Assembly: GCF_040678635.1 (NCBI RefSeq) | Contig: NZ_JBFATZ010000003.1 | Span: 310,001 to 374,000, forward strand | Source of the DNA: Thermopolyspora sp040678635 | Lineage (GTDB): Bacteria; Actinomycetota; Actinomycetes; Streptosporangiales; Streptosporangiaceae | Reading direction: 5' to 3' | Length of the DNA stretch: 64,000 nucleotides | Part shown: piece by piece, positions 40,787 through 51,034 of the stretch | How the letters are laid out: each line of letters begins with the position of its first letter | How positions within the stretch are numbered: position 1 is the stretch's first letter | Translations under genes and position numbers: made by a program | Notes under the pieces: model-generated | The model's database searches: none | What the model was told of the DNA's origin: nothing | Seen by the model: the letters and a program-made list of their open reading frames with translations, nothing else

Positions 40787-40800
40787 CGGCCCCAGGTCCC
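40787..40800. promoter_or_regulatory. DosR-like box proximal to the P-type ATPase gene
   Basis: On the minus strand GGGACCTGGGGCCG, 11 of 14 against GGGACCTTCGGCCC. The centre is 42.5 bp from the GTG at 40751. Confidence 0.5.
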
Positions 40801-40869
40801 CCGCACAGGGCGTCCCCTGCCCCCGAGGCCTTCTCCCCACAGGGTCGTCCCGGGCCGGACGCGAACCCA

Positions 40870-40883
40870 GGGCACTTCGGCCC
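40870..40883. promoter_or_regulatory. DosR-like box distal to the P-type ATPase gene
   Basis: GGGCACTTCGGCCC, 12 of 14 against GGGACCTTCGGCCC. It lies between the sensor kinase stop (40965) and the ATPase promoter. Confidence 0.5.
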
Positions 40884-40964
40884 CTCTCCAGTGGCCTTTT
40901 GGATCGACGAGGATGAACGGACGGCGAGACCACCGCCTGGGCCGACCGCCCGGTTCGCCGGGCG

Positions 40965-42635
40965 CTAGCGCAGTGGCACGCTCCACCGCAGTGACGCGCC
41001 GCGGTCTCGGCCGGGGCCGAACGCGAAGCTGCCGCCGAGGTTTTCGGCGCGTTCCTGCATGTTGCGCAGGCCGCTGCGGCGGCCGTCCCCGGACGGGCCG
41101 ACCCCGTTGTCGTCCACCCGCAACGTCAGCGTGCCGCCATCGGCGCGCACCGAGACGTCGATGTGCGAGGCCTTGGCGTGGCGTACCGCGTTGGACAGGG
41201 CCTCTCGCAGTACGGCGAGCAGATGCTCGGCGATCTCCGGTGGCACCTGGTTGTCGAGCGGGCCCTCCAGTTTGAGGCCGGGCATGAAGCCCAGGTGTCC
41301 GCGGGCGTCCTCGACCAGTTCGACGACCTGGGAGCGCAGGCTCGGCGCGGCGGCGTCGCGGGGCGTCTGCAGGGCGAAGATGGTGGAGCGGATCTGCCGG
41401 ATCGTCTCGTCCAGTTCGTCGATTGCGCTCTGCAGCCGCTGCGAGGCCTCCGGCCGCTCCACCAGGCGGACCGTGCTCATCAGCGTCATCGCGACCGCGA
41501 ACAGGCGCTGGATCACCACGTCGTGCAGGTCCTTGGCGATGCGGTCGCGGTCCTCGAGCAGGCCGAGGCGCTCGGCGTCCCTGCGTCGCTCGGCGAGTTC
41601 AAGGGCGATCGCCGCCTGGCCGGCGAAGGCGTGCAGCATGGTCAGTTCGGCCTGGCTGAACGGGAGGCGGCCGGAGCGTTTGCCCAGCGCGAGTACGCCT
41701 CGCGCGGCCGAGCCGCCCGCGCCGAGCGGCACCGAGGCGGCCGGGCCGATGTGCGCGCCGAACACCGAGATGATTCCGCCGTCGGCGAGGCTCGTCACCA
41801 TCACCGGCTCGTCCCTGGTCCAGGCGGTGCCGCTGAGCGAGCCGACGATCGGCACCTTGTCGCGCTCGACGCGGTCGGCGGCGGGCCCCTCGGCGTCGGC
41901 CACGCACAGGTGCTCGCCCTCCTCGTCGGGCATGAGCACGGCCACCACGTCCGCGTCGGCCATCTCCCGCGCCCGCCGCGCGATGAACGTGAGCACCTCC
42001 TCGGACTCGGTGCCCGACAGCAGGCTGGTGACGATCTCGGTCGAGGCGCGCAGCCAGGTCTCCCTGCGGCGGGTCTCCTCGTACAGGCGGGCGTTCTCGA
42101 TGGCCACGCCCGCGGCGGTCGCGAGCGCGACGACGATCGCCTCGTCGTCCTCGTCGAAGCCGCCGCCGCCGCGCTTCTCGGTGAGGTACAGGTTGCCGAA
42201 CACCTCGTCGCGCACCCGCAGCGGTACGCCGAGGAACGACCGCATCGTCGGGTGGCCGGGCGGGAAGCCGTACGACTCGGGGTGCTCGGAGATGTCGTTG
42301 AGCCGCAGCGGCGCGGGCTCCTTGATCAGCAGGCCGAGCAGGCCGAGCCCGTGTGGCCAGTGCTCGATGCGGGCGATCTCCTCCTCGGTCAGACCGACCG
42401 GGATGAACTGGACGAGCGTGCGCTCCTGTCCGATGACGCCGAGCGCGCCGTAGCCGGCGTCCACGAGCGTGGTGGCCGTCTCCACGATGCGGCGCAGCAC
42501 CGTTTCCAGGTCCAGGTCGCTGCCGACCGATACGACGGCGTCGAGCAGTGCGTGCACCCGGTCCCGGGTGGCGAGGACGGCCTCGAGCCGCACCTGGAGC
42601 TCGGCGAGCAGCTCGTCCAGGCGCATGTGCGGCAT
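40965..42635 (-). CDS. dosS: GAF-domain sensor histidine kinase, DosS/DosT-like
   Basis: 556 residues, soluble. Two GAF domains (about 40-185 and 195-350) are followed by a HisKA_3 dimerisation helix with LHDVVIQRLFAVAMTL (phospho-acceptor His371) and a HATPase domain with NAVRHAKA (N box) and DNGVGP (G1). The HxxxxQRLF arrangement and the GAF1 block GFPPGHPTMRSFLGVPLRVRDEVFG are those of mycobacterial DosS/DosT, which sense O2/NO/CO through a haem in GAF1. His128 in that block is a candidate haem ligand (inference). The ATG at 42635 is chosen for its AAGGGG site; upstream in-frame starts exist. The cognate regulator is probably the DosR-like protein 19 kb away. Confidence 0.87.
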   Translation of the reverse strand: MPHMRLDELLAELQVRLEAVLATRDRVHALLDAVVSVGSDLDLETVLRRIVETATTLVDAGYGALGVIGQERTLVQFIPVGLTEEEIARIEHWPHGLGLLGLLIKEPAPLRLNDISEHPESYGFPPGHPTMRSFLGVPLRVRDEVFGNLYLTEKRGGGGFDEDDEAIVVALATAAGVAIENARLYEETRRRETWLRASTEIVTSLLSGTESEEVLTFIARRAREMADADVVAVLMPDEEGEHLCVADAEGPAADRVERDKVPIVGSLSGTAWTRDEPVMVTSLADGGIISVFGAHIGPAASVPLGAGGSAARGVLALGKRSGRLPFSQAELTMLHAFAGQAAIALELAERRRDAERLGLLEDRDRIAKDLHDVVIQRLFAVAMTLMSTVRLVERPEASQRLQSAIDELDETIRQIRSTIFALQTPRDAAAPSLRSQVVELVEDARGHLGFMPGLKLEGPLDNQVPPEIAEHLLAVLREALSNAVRHAKASHIDVSVRADGGTLTLRVDDNGVGPSGDGRRSGLRNMQERAENLGGSFAFGPGRDRGASLRWSVPLR

Positions 42636-42730
42636 GAAAGAGTGCCCCTTGCCATCGGCCATACTCGAAAGTCTGCCATCCGGGGCATTCGGTCGACTAT
42701 CCGCCCATCGGATCACGTCCGGCCTCACAT

Positions 42731-42769
42731 CCGGCGCTCACGTCCGGCGCTCACGTCCGGCGCTCACGT
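42731..42769. repeat. 13-bp tandem repeat
   Basis: Three perfect copies of CCGGCGCTCACGT, preceded by a degenerate one, between the sensor kinase start and the Rv1733c-like stop. The 13-bp period is not a codon multiple and most of the array is non-coding. Confidence 0.85.
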
Positions 42770-43354
42770 CTGGCGGCGGCGGCGCCACCGCTGGTCCGCG
42801 GTGAGCCAGGCGGAGGCCCAGTCGGCGTACCGGTGGCGGTTGAGCAGGCCGCGGACGGTCGCGTGGGCGGCGGCCGCGACGCCGCCGGTCAGCAGGGCCG
42901 CGACAAGGCCGACCGCGACCGCGCGGGCCACGGTCTCGTCGCGGCGCGGAGGGTCGGCCACCTGGCCGGACTCGTTCATCCACACCCGGGTGACGGTTCC
43001 GGCCTTCGCGCCCCACGCCACCGGCACCTGGCGGGTCACCGGGCGTCCGTCGGCCCCGGTCCAGGTGGCCTTGACGCGCGGCAGCCCTCCGGTGCCCTCG
43101 TACGCGACCAGGGTGAACGCCGGCGCGTCCTGCTCCAGGCGCGCCGCCACCCAGTGCCCGGAGCGCTCCGCCCGGACCCCCTCGTCGTACACCATGTGGC
43201 CGAACACGGGGGCGAGCACCAGGCCGACGGTGAACAGCAGCACGGAGAGGGCGAGGGACAGCGCCTCGATCCGGTCCGAGCGGCGTCGCAGGGGGTTGCG
43301 GTCCGGCCGGTATAGCCGCACGCGCAGCATCACCTGTGACCACATGCCTCGCAT
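42764..43354 (-). CDS. Rv1733c-like two-helix membrane protein
   Basis: 196 residues. Two membrane helices (about 30-52 and 142-165) flank an extracytoplasmic loop. The N-terminal RNPLRRRSDRIEALSLALSV and loop element VPVAWGAKAGTVTRVWMNESGQVADPP match the pattern of M. tuberculosis Rv1733c, a DosR-regulated antigen of unknown function. It lies just upstream of the sensor kinase on the same strand. A DosR-like box overlaps the GAPDH stop 45 bp upstream. Confidence 0.8.
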   Translation of the reverse strand: MRGMWSQVMLRVRLYRPDRNPLRRRSDRIEALSLALSVLLFTVGLVLAPVFGHMVYDEGVRAERSGHWVAARLEQDAPAFTLVAYEGTGGLPRVKATWTGADGRPVTRQVPVAWGAKAGTVTRVWMNESGQVADPPRRDETVARAVAVGLVAALLTGGVAAAAHATVRGLLNRHRYADWASAWLTADQRWRRRRQT

Positions 43355-43392
43355 CTGATTCGCCTCCTCCCGGCGTTCGTCCTGCCCGGTGC

Positions 43393-43406
43393 GGGACTAC
43401 AGTTCG
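43393..43406. promoter_or_regulatory. DosR-like box before the Rv1733c-like gene
   Basis: GGGACTACAGTTCG, 11 of 14 identical to the palindrome at 9684. It overlaps the last codons of the upstream GAPDH gene. Centre 45.5 bp from the ATG at 43354. Confidence 0.5.
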
Positions 43407-44395
43407 CGCCCGACGCGCACGGCCATCTCGGTGAGCCGGCAGGCGTAGCCCCACTCGTTGTCGTACCAGCCGAAGACCTTCACCAGCGTCCCGTCCGCCT
43501 GGGTGAGCGGGGAGTCGAACACGCAGGAGGAGGCGTCGCCGACGATGTCGCGGGAGACCAGCGGGCCGTCGCTGTACTTGAGCACGCCCTTCAGCGGGCC
43601 GGCGGCGGCGTCGGCGAAGGCCTGGTTGACCTCCTGGGCGGTGGTCTCGCGGGTGACGACGACGGTCAGGTCGGTGAGGGAGCCGTCCTCGACGGGGACG
43701 CGCAGCGCGACGCCGTCCAGTTTTCCGGCCAGCTCGGGGAGCACGAGGCCGACGGCGCGGGCGGCGCCGGTGGTGGTGGGCACGATGTTCACGGCGGCGG
43801 AGCGGGCGCGGCGGGGGTCCTTGTGCGGGGCGTCGAGCAGCCGCTGGTCGCCGGTGTAGGCGTGCACGGTGGTCATGTAGCCCTTGACGATGCCGAAGTT
43901 CTCGTGCAGCACCTTGATCATGGGGGCGACGCAGTTGGTCGTGCAGGAGGCCAGGGAGATGACCTCGTGCCGGGTGGTGTCGTAGGCGGCGTCGTTCACG
44001 CCGGGGACGATCGTGACGTCCACGCCCTTGCCGGGGGCGGAGATGACGACCTTCTTCGCGCCGCCCTTGAGGTGCAGCGCGGCGGCGTCGCGGGTGCGGA
44101 ACCTGCCGGTGGACTCGACGACGACGTCGGCGCCGTACGCCGCCCAGTCGATCTCCGCCGGGTCGCGGTGCGCCGTGACGGGGATGCGCCGCCCGTTCAC
44201 CTCAAGGTACGTGGGCCCGGCGGCGACCTCCGCGCCGAGGACGCCGTACGTCGAGTCGTGCTTGAGCAGATGCGCCAGCGTCGCGGCGTCGGTGATGTCG
44301 TTGATCGCGACGATCTCGACATCGGCGTTCAGGGCGCGGCGGAGCACCGCTCGGCCGATCCGTCCGAAACCGTTGATCCCAACGCGGACTGTCAT
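43397..44395 (-). CDS. gap: Type I glyceraldehyde-3-phosphate dehydrogenase
   Basis: 332 residues. NAD-binding start TVRVGINGFGRIGRAVLR, catalytic Cys in SLASCTTNCVAPM, and the phosphate/substrate loops ending in WYDNEWGYACRLTEM are all intact. Converts glyceraldehyde-3-phosphate to 1,3-bisphosphoglycerate. The ATG at 44395 has GGAGG six bases upstream. Divergent from the GNAT/acyl-CoA synthetase gene. It is probably a second GAPDH set aside for hypoxic metabolism together with the class I aldolase; a housekeeping copy elsewhere cannot be checked. Confidence 0.95.
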   Translation of the reverse strand: MTVRVGINGFGRIGRAVLRRALNADVEIVAINDITDAATLAHLLKHDSTYGVLGAEVAAGPTYLEVNGRRIPVTAHRDPAEIDWAAYGADVVVESTGRFRTRDAAALHLKGGAKKVVISAPGKGVDVTIVPGVNDAAYDTTRHEVISLASCTTNCVAPMIKVLHENFGIVKGYMTTVHAYTGDQRLLDAPHKDPRRARSAAVNIVPTTTGAARAVGLVLPELAGKLDGVALRVPVEDGSLTDLTVVVTRETTAQEVNQAFADAAAGPLKGVLKYSDGPLVSRDIVGDASSCVFDSPLTQADGTLVKVFGWYDNEWGYACRLTEMAVRVGREL

Positions 44396-44483
44396 TGATC
44401 CTCCAAGGTAGTGTCCGACGATCTCATCGTTCCGGCGGCCGTACGGGGGAGGTAGAGCCGACGGTCCCGGCGCGGCGGGCACA

Positions 44484-44497
44484 AGGACCCTTGGGCG
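44484..44497. promoter_or_regulatory. Partial DosR-like site (GAPDH / acetyltransferase)
   Basis: AGGACCCTTGGGCG keeps the left half and centre but not the right half. It lies between divergent starts at 44395 and 44526. Confidence 0.3.
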
Positions 44498-44525
44498 CGG
44501 CGGGCGGATCGATCACAGTGGCACC

Positions 44526-47201
44526 ATGAGACGAACGGTGCCCGACGAGTGCGACGTGCTGTTGCGCGACGGCGGCATCGCGCACTTGCGGCCGCTGCGC
44601 GCCGACGACCGCGAGGCGCTGCACCGGCTGGTCGAATCGACCTCCGAGCGGTCCGCGTTCCTGCGGTTCTTCAGCGGGGGCCGGGCCACCGCGCACGCGT
44701 ACGTGGACCGCATCACCGGCCCCGGCTACGCCGGACGCGCGCTGGTGGCGCTCATGCGGGGGCGGCTGGTGGCGGTCGCCGAGTACATTCCCGGCCCCTC
44801 CGGGGGCGACGCCGACGTGGGGATCCTGCTCGACGACTCGGTGCACGGGCACGGGCTTGGCACGCTGCTGCTGGAGCATCTGGCGGTGAGCGCCGCCGCG
44901 TCCGGGGTGCGCGAGCTGGTCGCGGACGTGCTGGCCGAGAACCGGACGATGATCCGCGTGCTGCGGGATCTCGGGCTGAGCGTCGAGCAGCGGTACGCGG
45001 ACGGGCAGATGCGCATCCGCGTCATCCTCGAACCCACGCCGACGCTGCTCGCGGCCCTTGAGGCGCGCGAGCACGAGGCCGCGGTCGCGTCGCTGACCCC
45101 GCTGCTGTCCCCCGCCTCGGTCGCGGTCGTCGGGGCCGGGCGGGACCCGGGCGGCATCGGCCACCGGGTGCTGCGCAATCTCGTGGACGGCGGCTTCCCC
45201 GGACCGATCTACCCGGTCAACCCGCGGGCGGACGTCCTGTGCGGCCTGAAGGCCCATGCCAAGATCGGGGATGTTCCCGGGCCGGTCGACCTGGCCGTGG
45301 TGGCGACGCCCGCGCGGGCCGTGCTCGGCGTGGCGCGGGAGTGCGCGGCGGCGGGCGTCAAGGGCCTGGTGGTGATGAGCGGGGGCTTCGCCGAGGCGGG
45401 CGAGCCAGAGCGGGAGGCCGCGCTGCTGCGGATCTGCCGGGACGCGGGCATGCGCCTGGTCGGCCCCGACTCCCTGGGCGTGGCCAACGCCGCGGCGCGG
45501 CTCAACGCGGGCGTGCTGCCCGGCGTGCCGCCGCGCGGGCGGCTCGGGCTGATGTCGCAGTCGGGCACGCTCGCGGTGGCGCTGATCGGGCGGGCCGCCG
45601 AGCTGGGGATGGGCGTCTCCTCGTTCGTCTCCACCGGCAACAAGGCCGACGTGAGCGGCAACGACCTGCTCGAATACTGGGAGGACGACCCGGAGACCGG
45701 CGTGGTCGCGCTCTACCTGGAGTCCTTCGGCAACCCGCGCAGGTTCGGCCGGATCGCGCGGCGGCTGGCGGCGCGCAAACCGGTGATCGTGTTGAAGAGC
45801 GGGCGCGGCGGCTCCGGCGACCGGACCGTGCGCTCGCACACCGCCGCCGCCGCGACGCCCGACACCGCCGTGGACGCGCTGCTGACCGCCGCCGGGGTGA
45901 TCCGGGTCGAGACCGCGCGGGAGCTGCTGGACACGGCGCTGCTGCTCACCGGCGCCCCGCTGCCCGCCGGGCCGCGGGTCGCGATCGTCGGCAACTCCGG
46001 CGGCCCGGAGGCGCTCACCGCCGACGCCTGCGAGCGCGGCGGCCTCGTCGTGCCCGAGCTGTCGGAGCCGACCCGGGCGCGGCTGCGCCGGGACGCGGGC
46101 CCGGCCGCGGCGGTGGCGAACCCGGTGGATCTGACCGGGGACGCGCCCGCCGAGCGGATCGCCGCCGCGGTGGAGACCGTGCTCGCCGATCCCGGGGTGG
46201 ACGCCGTCGTGGTCGTCTACACGCCGCCGTTCGGGTCCGGCAGGGAGCCGACCTGCCGGGCGATCGCCGAGGCGGCGCGGGGCGCGGCCAAGCCGGTGCT
46301 CGTCTGCGTGCTCGGGCACGACGGGCCGCCGATCGGGGGCACGCCGACCTACGCCTTTCCCGAGGAGGCGGTGCTGGCGCTGAGCCGGGTCGTGGATTAC
46401 GTGCGGCGCCGCGAGCGCCCGGCCGCCGCCGCCGGGGTCGCCGGGGTCGCCGAGGCCGGCTCGTGGCGGCGGGACCAGGGGGCGTCCGCGATCGTACGGC
46501 AGGAGCTGGCCGAGCACCCGGGCGGACGCTGGCTGGACCATCACACCGCGTCGCGGCTGCTGGCCTGCTACGGCGTGCACGTGGCCGAGTCGATCGGCGT
46601 GGACGGGCCGGAGAGCGCCGCCGAGGCCGCCGGCCTGACCGGGCTGCCCGCCGCGGTGAAGGCGACCGGCCCGGAGCTGGTGCACAGGAGCGATGTCGGC
46701 GGCGTCGCCCTCGGCCTCGCGACGCAGTCCGATGTCGCCCGCGCGTACCGGGAGATGGCCGAGCGCGTCGGCCCCGCCATGACCGGCGCGATCGTCCAGC
46801 GCATGGCCGAGGACGGCGTCGAGATCATCATCGGCGGCGTCGAGCATCCCTCGTTCGGCCCTCTGATCATGGTCGGCATGGGCGGCCTCACCGCCGAGCT
46901 CCTCACCGACCGCGCGTTCCGCGTCCCCCCGGTCACTCGTGGGGACGCCGCGGAGATGCTTCGTGAGCTGCGCTGTTATCCGCTGTTGTGCGGGTATCGG
47001 GGGCGTCCGGAGGTGAACGTGGCCGCGCTGGAGGAGCAGATCGTCCGCGTGGCCCGGTTCCTCGACGAGGTCCCCGAGGCCGCCGAGCTCGATCTCAACC
47101 CCGTGATGGTCACCCCGCGCGGCGCGGTCGCGGTGGATGTGCGCCTTCGCCTCGCGCCGCTGCCCGCGCCGCCGTCGCCGTACCGCAGACGGCTCCGCTG
47201 A
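44526..47201 (+). CDS. GNAT acetyltransferase fused to ADP-forming acyl-CoA synthetase
   Basis: 891 residues. The N-terminal GNAT domain (about 1-175, DSVHGHGLGTLLLEHLA acetyl-CoA loop) is followed by a CoA-binding Rossmann domain (about 195-320), a succinyl-CoA-synthetase-like domain (about 325-620, MSQSGTLAVALIGRA) and a C-terminal ATP-grasp domain (about 660-880). This is a Pat/acetyl-CoA-synthetase (NDP-forming) fusion with the GNAT part in front. The His used for phospho-transfer in ADP-forming synthetases is present (VRSHTAAAA). The enzyme could thus both acetylate lysines and make ATP from acyl-CoA, though in Pat proteins the synthetase part is often only regulatory. No strong ribosome site. 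Confidence 0.85.
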   Translation: MRRTVPDECDVLLRDGGIAHLRPLRADDREALHRLVESTSERSAFLRFFSGGRATAHAYVDRITGPGYAGRALVALMRGRLVAVAEYIPGPSGGDADVGILLDDSVHGHGLGTLLLEHLAVSAAASGVRELVADVLAENRTMIRVLRDLGLSVEQRYADGQMRIRVILEPTPTLLAALEAREHEAAVASLTPLLSPASVAVVGAGRDPGGIGHRVLRNLVDGGFPGPIYPVNPRADVLCGLKAHAKIGDVPGPVDLAVVATPARAVLGVARECAAAGVKGLVVMSGGFAEAGEPEREAALLRICRDAGMRLVGPDSLGVANAAARLNAGVLPGVPPRGRLGLMSQSGTLAVALIGRAAELGMGVSSFVSTGNKADVSGNDLLEYWEDDPETGVVALYLESFGNPRRFGRIARRLAARKPVIVLKSGRGGSGDRTVRSHTAAAATPDTAVDALLTAAGVIRVETARELLDTALLLTGAPLPAGPRVAIVGNSGGPEALTADACERGGLVVPELSEPTRARLRRDAGPAAAVANPVDLTGDAPAERIAAAVETVLADPGVDAVVVVYTPPFGSGREPTCRAIAEAARGAAKPVLVCVLGHDGPPIGGTPTYAFPEEAVLALSRVVDYVRRRERPAAAAGVAGVAEAGSWRRDQGASAIVRQELAEHPGGRWLDHHTASRLLACYGVHVAESIGVDGPESAAEAAGLTGLPAAVKATGPELVHRSDVGGVALGLATQSDVARAYREMAERVGPAMTGAIVQRMAEDGVEIIIGGVEHPSFGPLIMVGMGGLTAELLTDRAFRVPPVTRGDAAEMLRELRCYPLLCGYRGRPEVNVAALEEQIVRVARFLDEVPEAAELDLNPVMVTPRGAVAVDVRLRLAPLPAPPSPYRRRLR

Positions 47202-47250
47202 TCGCCGCCGACCGCCGAGGGGGACCCGCCGCTACAAGGCGCCGGTGCAC

Positions 47251-47308
47251 CGGCGCCCGGCCGCGGATCCCGCCGGAAGGCTGTGGCGGGAGGCGCGGCC
47301 GGGCGCCG
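47251..47308. terminator. Bidirectional terminator
   Basis: CGGCGCCCGGCCGCG pairs perfectly with CGCGGCCGGGCGCCG (15 bp). An inner CCCGCC/GGCGGG stem is inside. It lies between the convergent stops at 47201 and 47345. Confidence 0.75.
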
Positions 47309-47344
47309 CGAGATCGTCGTGACACCTTTTGGTCAACCGACTCC

Positions 47345-48747
<1,403 letters not shown>

Positions 48748-48751
<4 letters not shown>

Positions 48752-49083
48752 CGGGCCACCTCCTTAGAGGAGGACGAGGAGGAGGTGACGGCGGCGCGGG
48801 CGGCCGGGGGCTTGAACATCTCCAGCATGCGGTCGGTGACCACGTAGCCGCCGACGACGTTCATCGCGGCGAACGCGCAGGCGACGAAGGCGATCACGTA
48901 GCCGGCGAGGTCGTTGGCGCTGGCCGCGATGAGGATGGTGCCGGCCAGGACGATGCCGTGGATGGAGTTGGCCGCCGACATCAGCGGGGTGTGCAGGGTG
49001 GTCGGCACCTTGCTGATCACCTCGAAGCCGACCAGGAGGCTCAGCGTGAAAACGGTCAGGTCGGTGAGGAACTCCGCGCTCAC
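48748..49083 (-). CDS. pntAB: NAD(P) transhydrogenase subunit alpha, membrane part
   Basis: 111 residues, three to four membrane helices (EFLTDLTVFTLSLLVGFEVISKVPTTLHTPLMSAANSI is the conserved part). This is the short PntAB form found where the alpha subunit is split. Overlaps both neighbours by 4 bp. Completes the membrane domain with PntB. Confidence 0.93.
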
Positions 49084-50210
49084 GACGCACCTCCGAACGC
49101 CGGGTGGACGATCTCGCCCGCGTGGGTGAGGACGACCCCGGCCTGGATGGGGTCGTCGGTGTCGATGACGAGGGCGCCGTCGCGCACCAGGTGGCCGAGG
49201 AGCGCCCGGACGTTGCTGGAGTACGCGGTCGAGGCGGCGGCCGGCATCGCGGCGGCCAGCTCGGACGCGCCGACGACGGTGACGCCGCCGTCGGTGACGA
49301 TCGTCTCGCCGGGTCGGGAGCCCTCGACGTTGCCGCCCAGGTCGCTGGCGGCCATGTCGACGACGACCGATCCGGCCCGCATGCCCTTGACGGCGGCCTC
49401 GGTGACGAGCACCGGCGGGCGGCGGCCGGGGACCCGCGCGGTGGTGATGACGACGTCCTGCCGGGAGATGTGCCGCACCAGCTCCTCCTGCTGGGCCCGC
49501 TGCTCCTCCTCGGTGAGCGCGCGGGCGTATCCGCCCTGGCCGGAGCCCTCGGGTCCGGCGCTCAGCCGCAGGAACTGGGCGCCGAGGGAGGTGATCTCGC
49601 CCTCGGCCTCGGGGCGGATGTCGTAGCCGGTGACGACCGCGCCGAGGCGGCGCGCGGTGCCGATGGCCTGCAGGCCGGCGACGCCGGCGCCGAGCACGAG
49701 CACCTGCGCGGGACGGGCGGTTCCGGCCGCGGTGACGAGCAGGGGGAAGAACCGGCCGTAGGTGTCGGCGGCGAGCACGGCCGCCTTGTAGCCGGCGATG
49801 TTGTCCTGGGAGCTCATCGCGTCCATGGTCTGCGCGGCGCTGAGGGTACGCGGCAGGCCCTCGAAGGCGATGGCGGTGACCCCGGCGACGGCGAGCTCAC
49901 GCACGTAGCCGGGGTCGGCGAAAGGGCGCAGCATGCCGATGACGGCCTGGCCGGCCCGCAGGGCGGCGGTGTCCGGCCGCCGCACGGTGACGATGACGTC
50001 CGCTCGTTCGTACAGTTCGGCCTTGGAGACGACCTCCGCGCCGGCCTCGCCGTACGCGCTGTCGGGATGCCAGGCGGCGGTGCCCGCGCCCGACTCGACG
50101 ACTATCTCAAGGCCCAGCTCTCGCAGGCGGCCGACGGCGTCGGGAACGAGCGCGACGCGCTGCTCGCCCGGTGCCGTCTCTCTGCCGACCCCGACCCTGA
50201 TCGCGACCAT
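49080..50210 (-). CDS. pntAA: NAD(P) transhydrogenase subunit alpha, NAD-binding part
   Basis: 376 residues, NAD(H)-binding domain I. The N-terminus (VAIRVGVGRETAPGEQRVALVPD) is shared with alanine dehydrogenases. The QDNIAGYKAAVLAA segment and Rossmann loop VLGAGVAGLQAIGTARRLGAVVTGYD are followed by RPPVLVTEAAVKGMRAGSVVVDMA. ATG at 50210 with AGGGGCACC just upstream is preferred; an open extension reaches 50252. Divergent from the PFOR operon, with DosR-like sites in between. Confidence 0.94.
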   Translation of the reverse strand: MVAIRVGVGRETAPGEQRVALVPDAVGRLRELGLEIVVESGAGTAAWHPDSAYGEAGAEVVSKAELYERADVIVTVRRPDTAALRAGQAVIGMLRPFADPGYVRELAVAGVTAIAFEGLPRTLSAAQTMDAMSSQDNIAGYKAAVLAADTYGRFFPLLVTAAGTARPAQVLVLGAGVAGLQAIGTARRLGAVVTGYDIRPEAEGEITSLGAQFLRLSAGPEGSGQGGYARALTEEEQRAQQEELVRHISRQDVVITTARVPGRRPPVLVTEAAVKGMRAGSVVVDMAASDLGGNVEGSRPGETIVTDGGVTVVGASELAAAMPAAASTAYSSNVRALLGHLVRDGALVIDTDDPIQAGVVLTHAGEIVHPAFGGAS

Positions 50211-50245
50211 GGTGCCCCTCTCGTTTGACTGCTCTGTGCGGTATT

Positions 50246-50331
50246 TGGACACAAAGGCCCATATCTCAGCATTCGCCTTCGATCAGTACCTTGCGGAGGG
50301 CCGAAGGTCCATATATCGGGCCTTGAAGCCC
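50246..50331. promoter_or_regulatory. Cluster of three DosR-like sites between pnt and PFOR operons
   Basis: GGGCCGAAGGTCCA (50298-50311) is 13 of 14 to GGGACCTTCGGCCC on the minus strand. GGGCCTTGAAGCCC (50318-50331) and TGGACACAAAGGCCC (50246-50260, longer spacer) are weaker. They lie between the starts of pntAA (50210) and the PFOR gamma gene (50414). Confidence 0.55.
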
Positions 50332-50413
50332 TGCTGAACCGGGACGTTCGACCCTGATCCCCGGCCCCCCACCGGTATAGACCAAAGCCAGGACGACGTT
50401 CAGGGAGAAAACC

Positions 50414-51034
50414 GTGTTCCAGGTGCGAATTCACGGTCGAGGCGGCCAAGGCGTCGTCACCGCGGCCGAGCTGCTGTCCATCGCCGCGTTCCTTGAGAAC
50501 CGGCACGCCCAGGCGTTCCCCACGTTCGGCTCCGAGCGCACCGGAGCCCCCGTCGTGGCGTTCTGCCGCATCGACGACAAACCGATCCGGGTACGCGAGC
50601 CGATCGCCCATCCCGACGCCCTGATCATTCAGGACGCCACGCTGCTGCGCCAGATCAACGTGTTCGACGGCGTCGGCCCGGACGCGTACGTGCTCATCAA
50701 CACCACCCGTGACCTGCATCAACTCGGCGGGGAACTCGGCGGCGACCACGCCGGGATCCTGGCCCGACCGCGCCCGGAGCGGGTGCGCGCGGTGCCCGCG
50801 ACCGAGCTGGCCCGCAAGCATCTGGGCCGGCCGCTTCCGAACGCCGTGCTGCTCGGCGGCTTCGCCGCGCTCAGCGGGGTGATCTCGCCCGCGTCGGTGC
50901 GGGCCGCGATCAGAGAGAAGTTCTCCGGCCGGGTGGCCGAGGGCAACATCGCCGCCGCCGACGAGGCGTACGCGTACGTGCGGGACGGGCTCGCCGCTGA
51001 AACGTTCATGACGAGGGAGGCCGCCGATGCTTAG
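50414..51034 (+). CDS. porG: Pyruvate:ferredoxin oxidoreductase gamma subunit
   Basis: 206 residues. The family start FQVRIHGRGGQGVVTAAELL and the PTFGSERTGAPVVAFCRID stretch identify the gamma chain of 2-oxoacid:ferredoxin oxidoreductases. No delta (ferredoxin) gene follows directly; that role is likely taken by the GltD-ferredoxin fusion at 53289. GTG start with GGGAG upstream. It overlaps the alpha gene by 8 bp. Confidence 0.9.
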   Translation: MFQVRIHGRGGQGVVTAAELLSIAAFLENRHAQAFPTFGSERTGAPVVAFCRIDDKPIRVREPIAHPDALIIQDATLLRQINVFDGVGPDAYVLINTTRDLHQLGGELGGDHAGILARPRPERVRAVPATELARKHLGRPLPNAVLLGGFAALSGVISPASVRAAIREKFSGRVAEGNIAAADEAYAYVRDGLAAETFMTREAADA

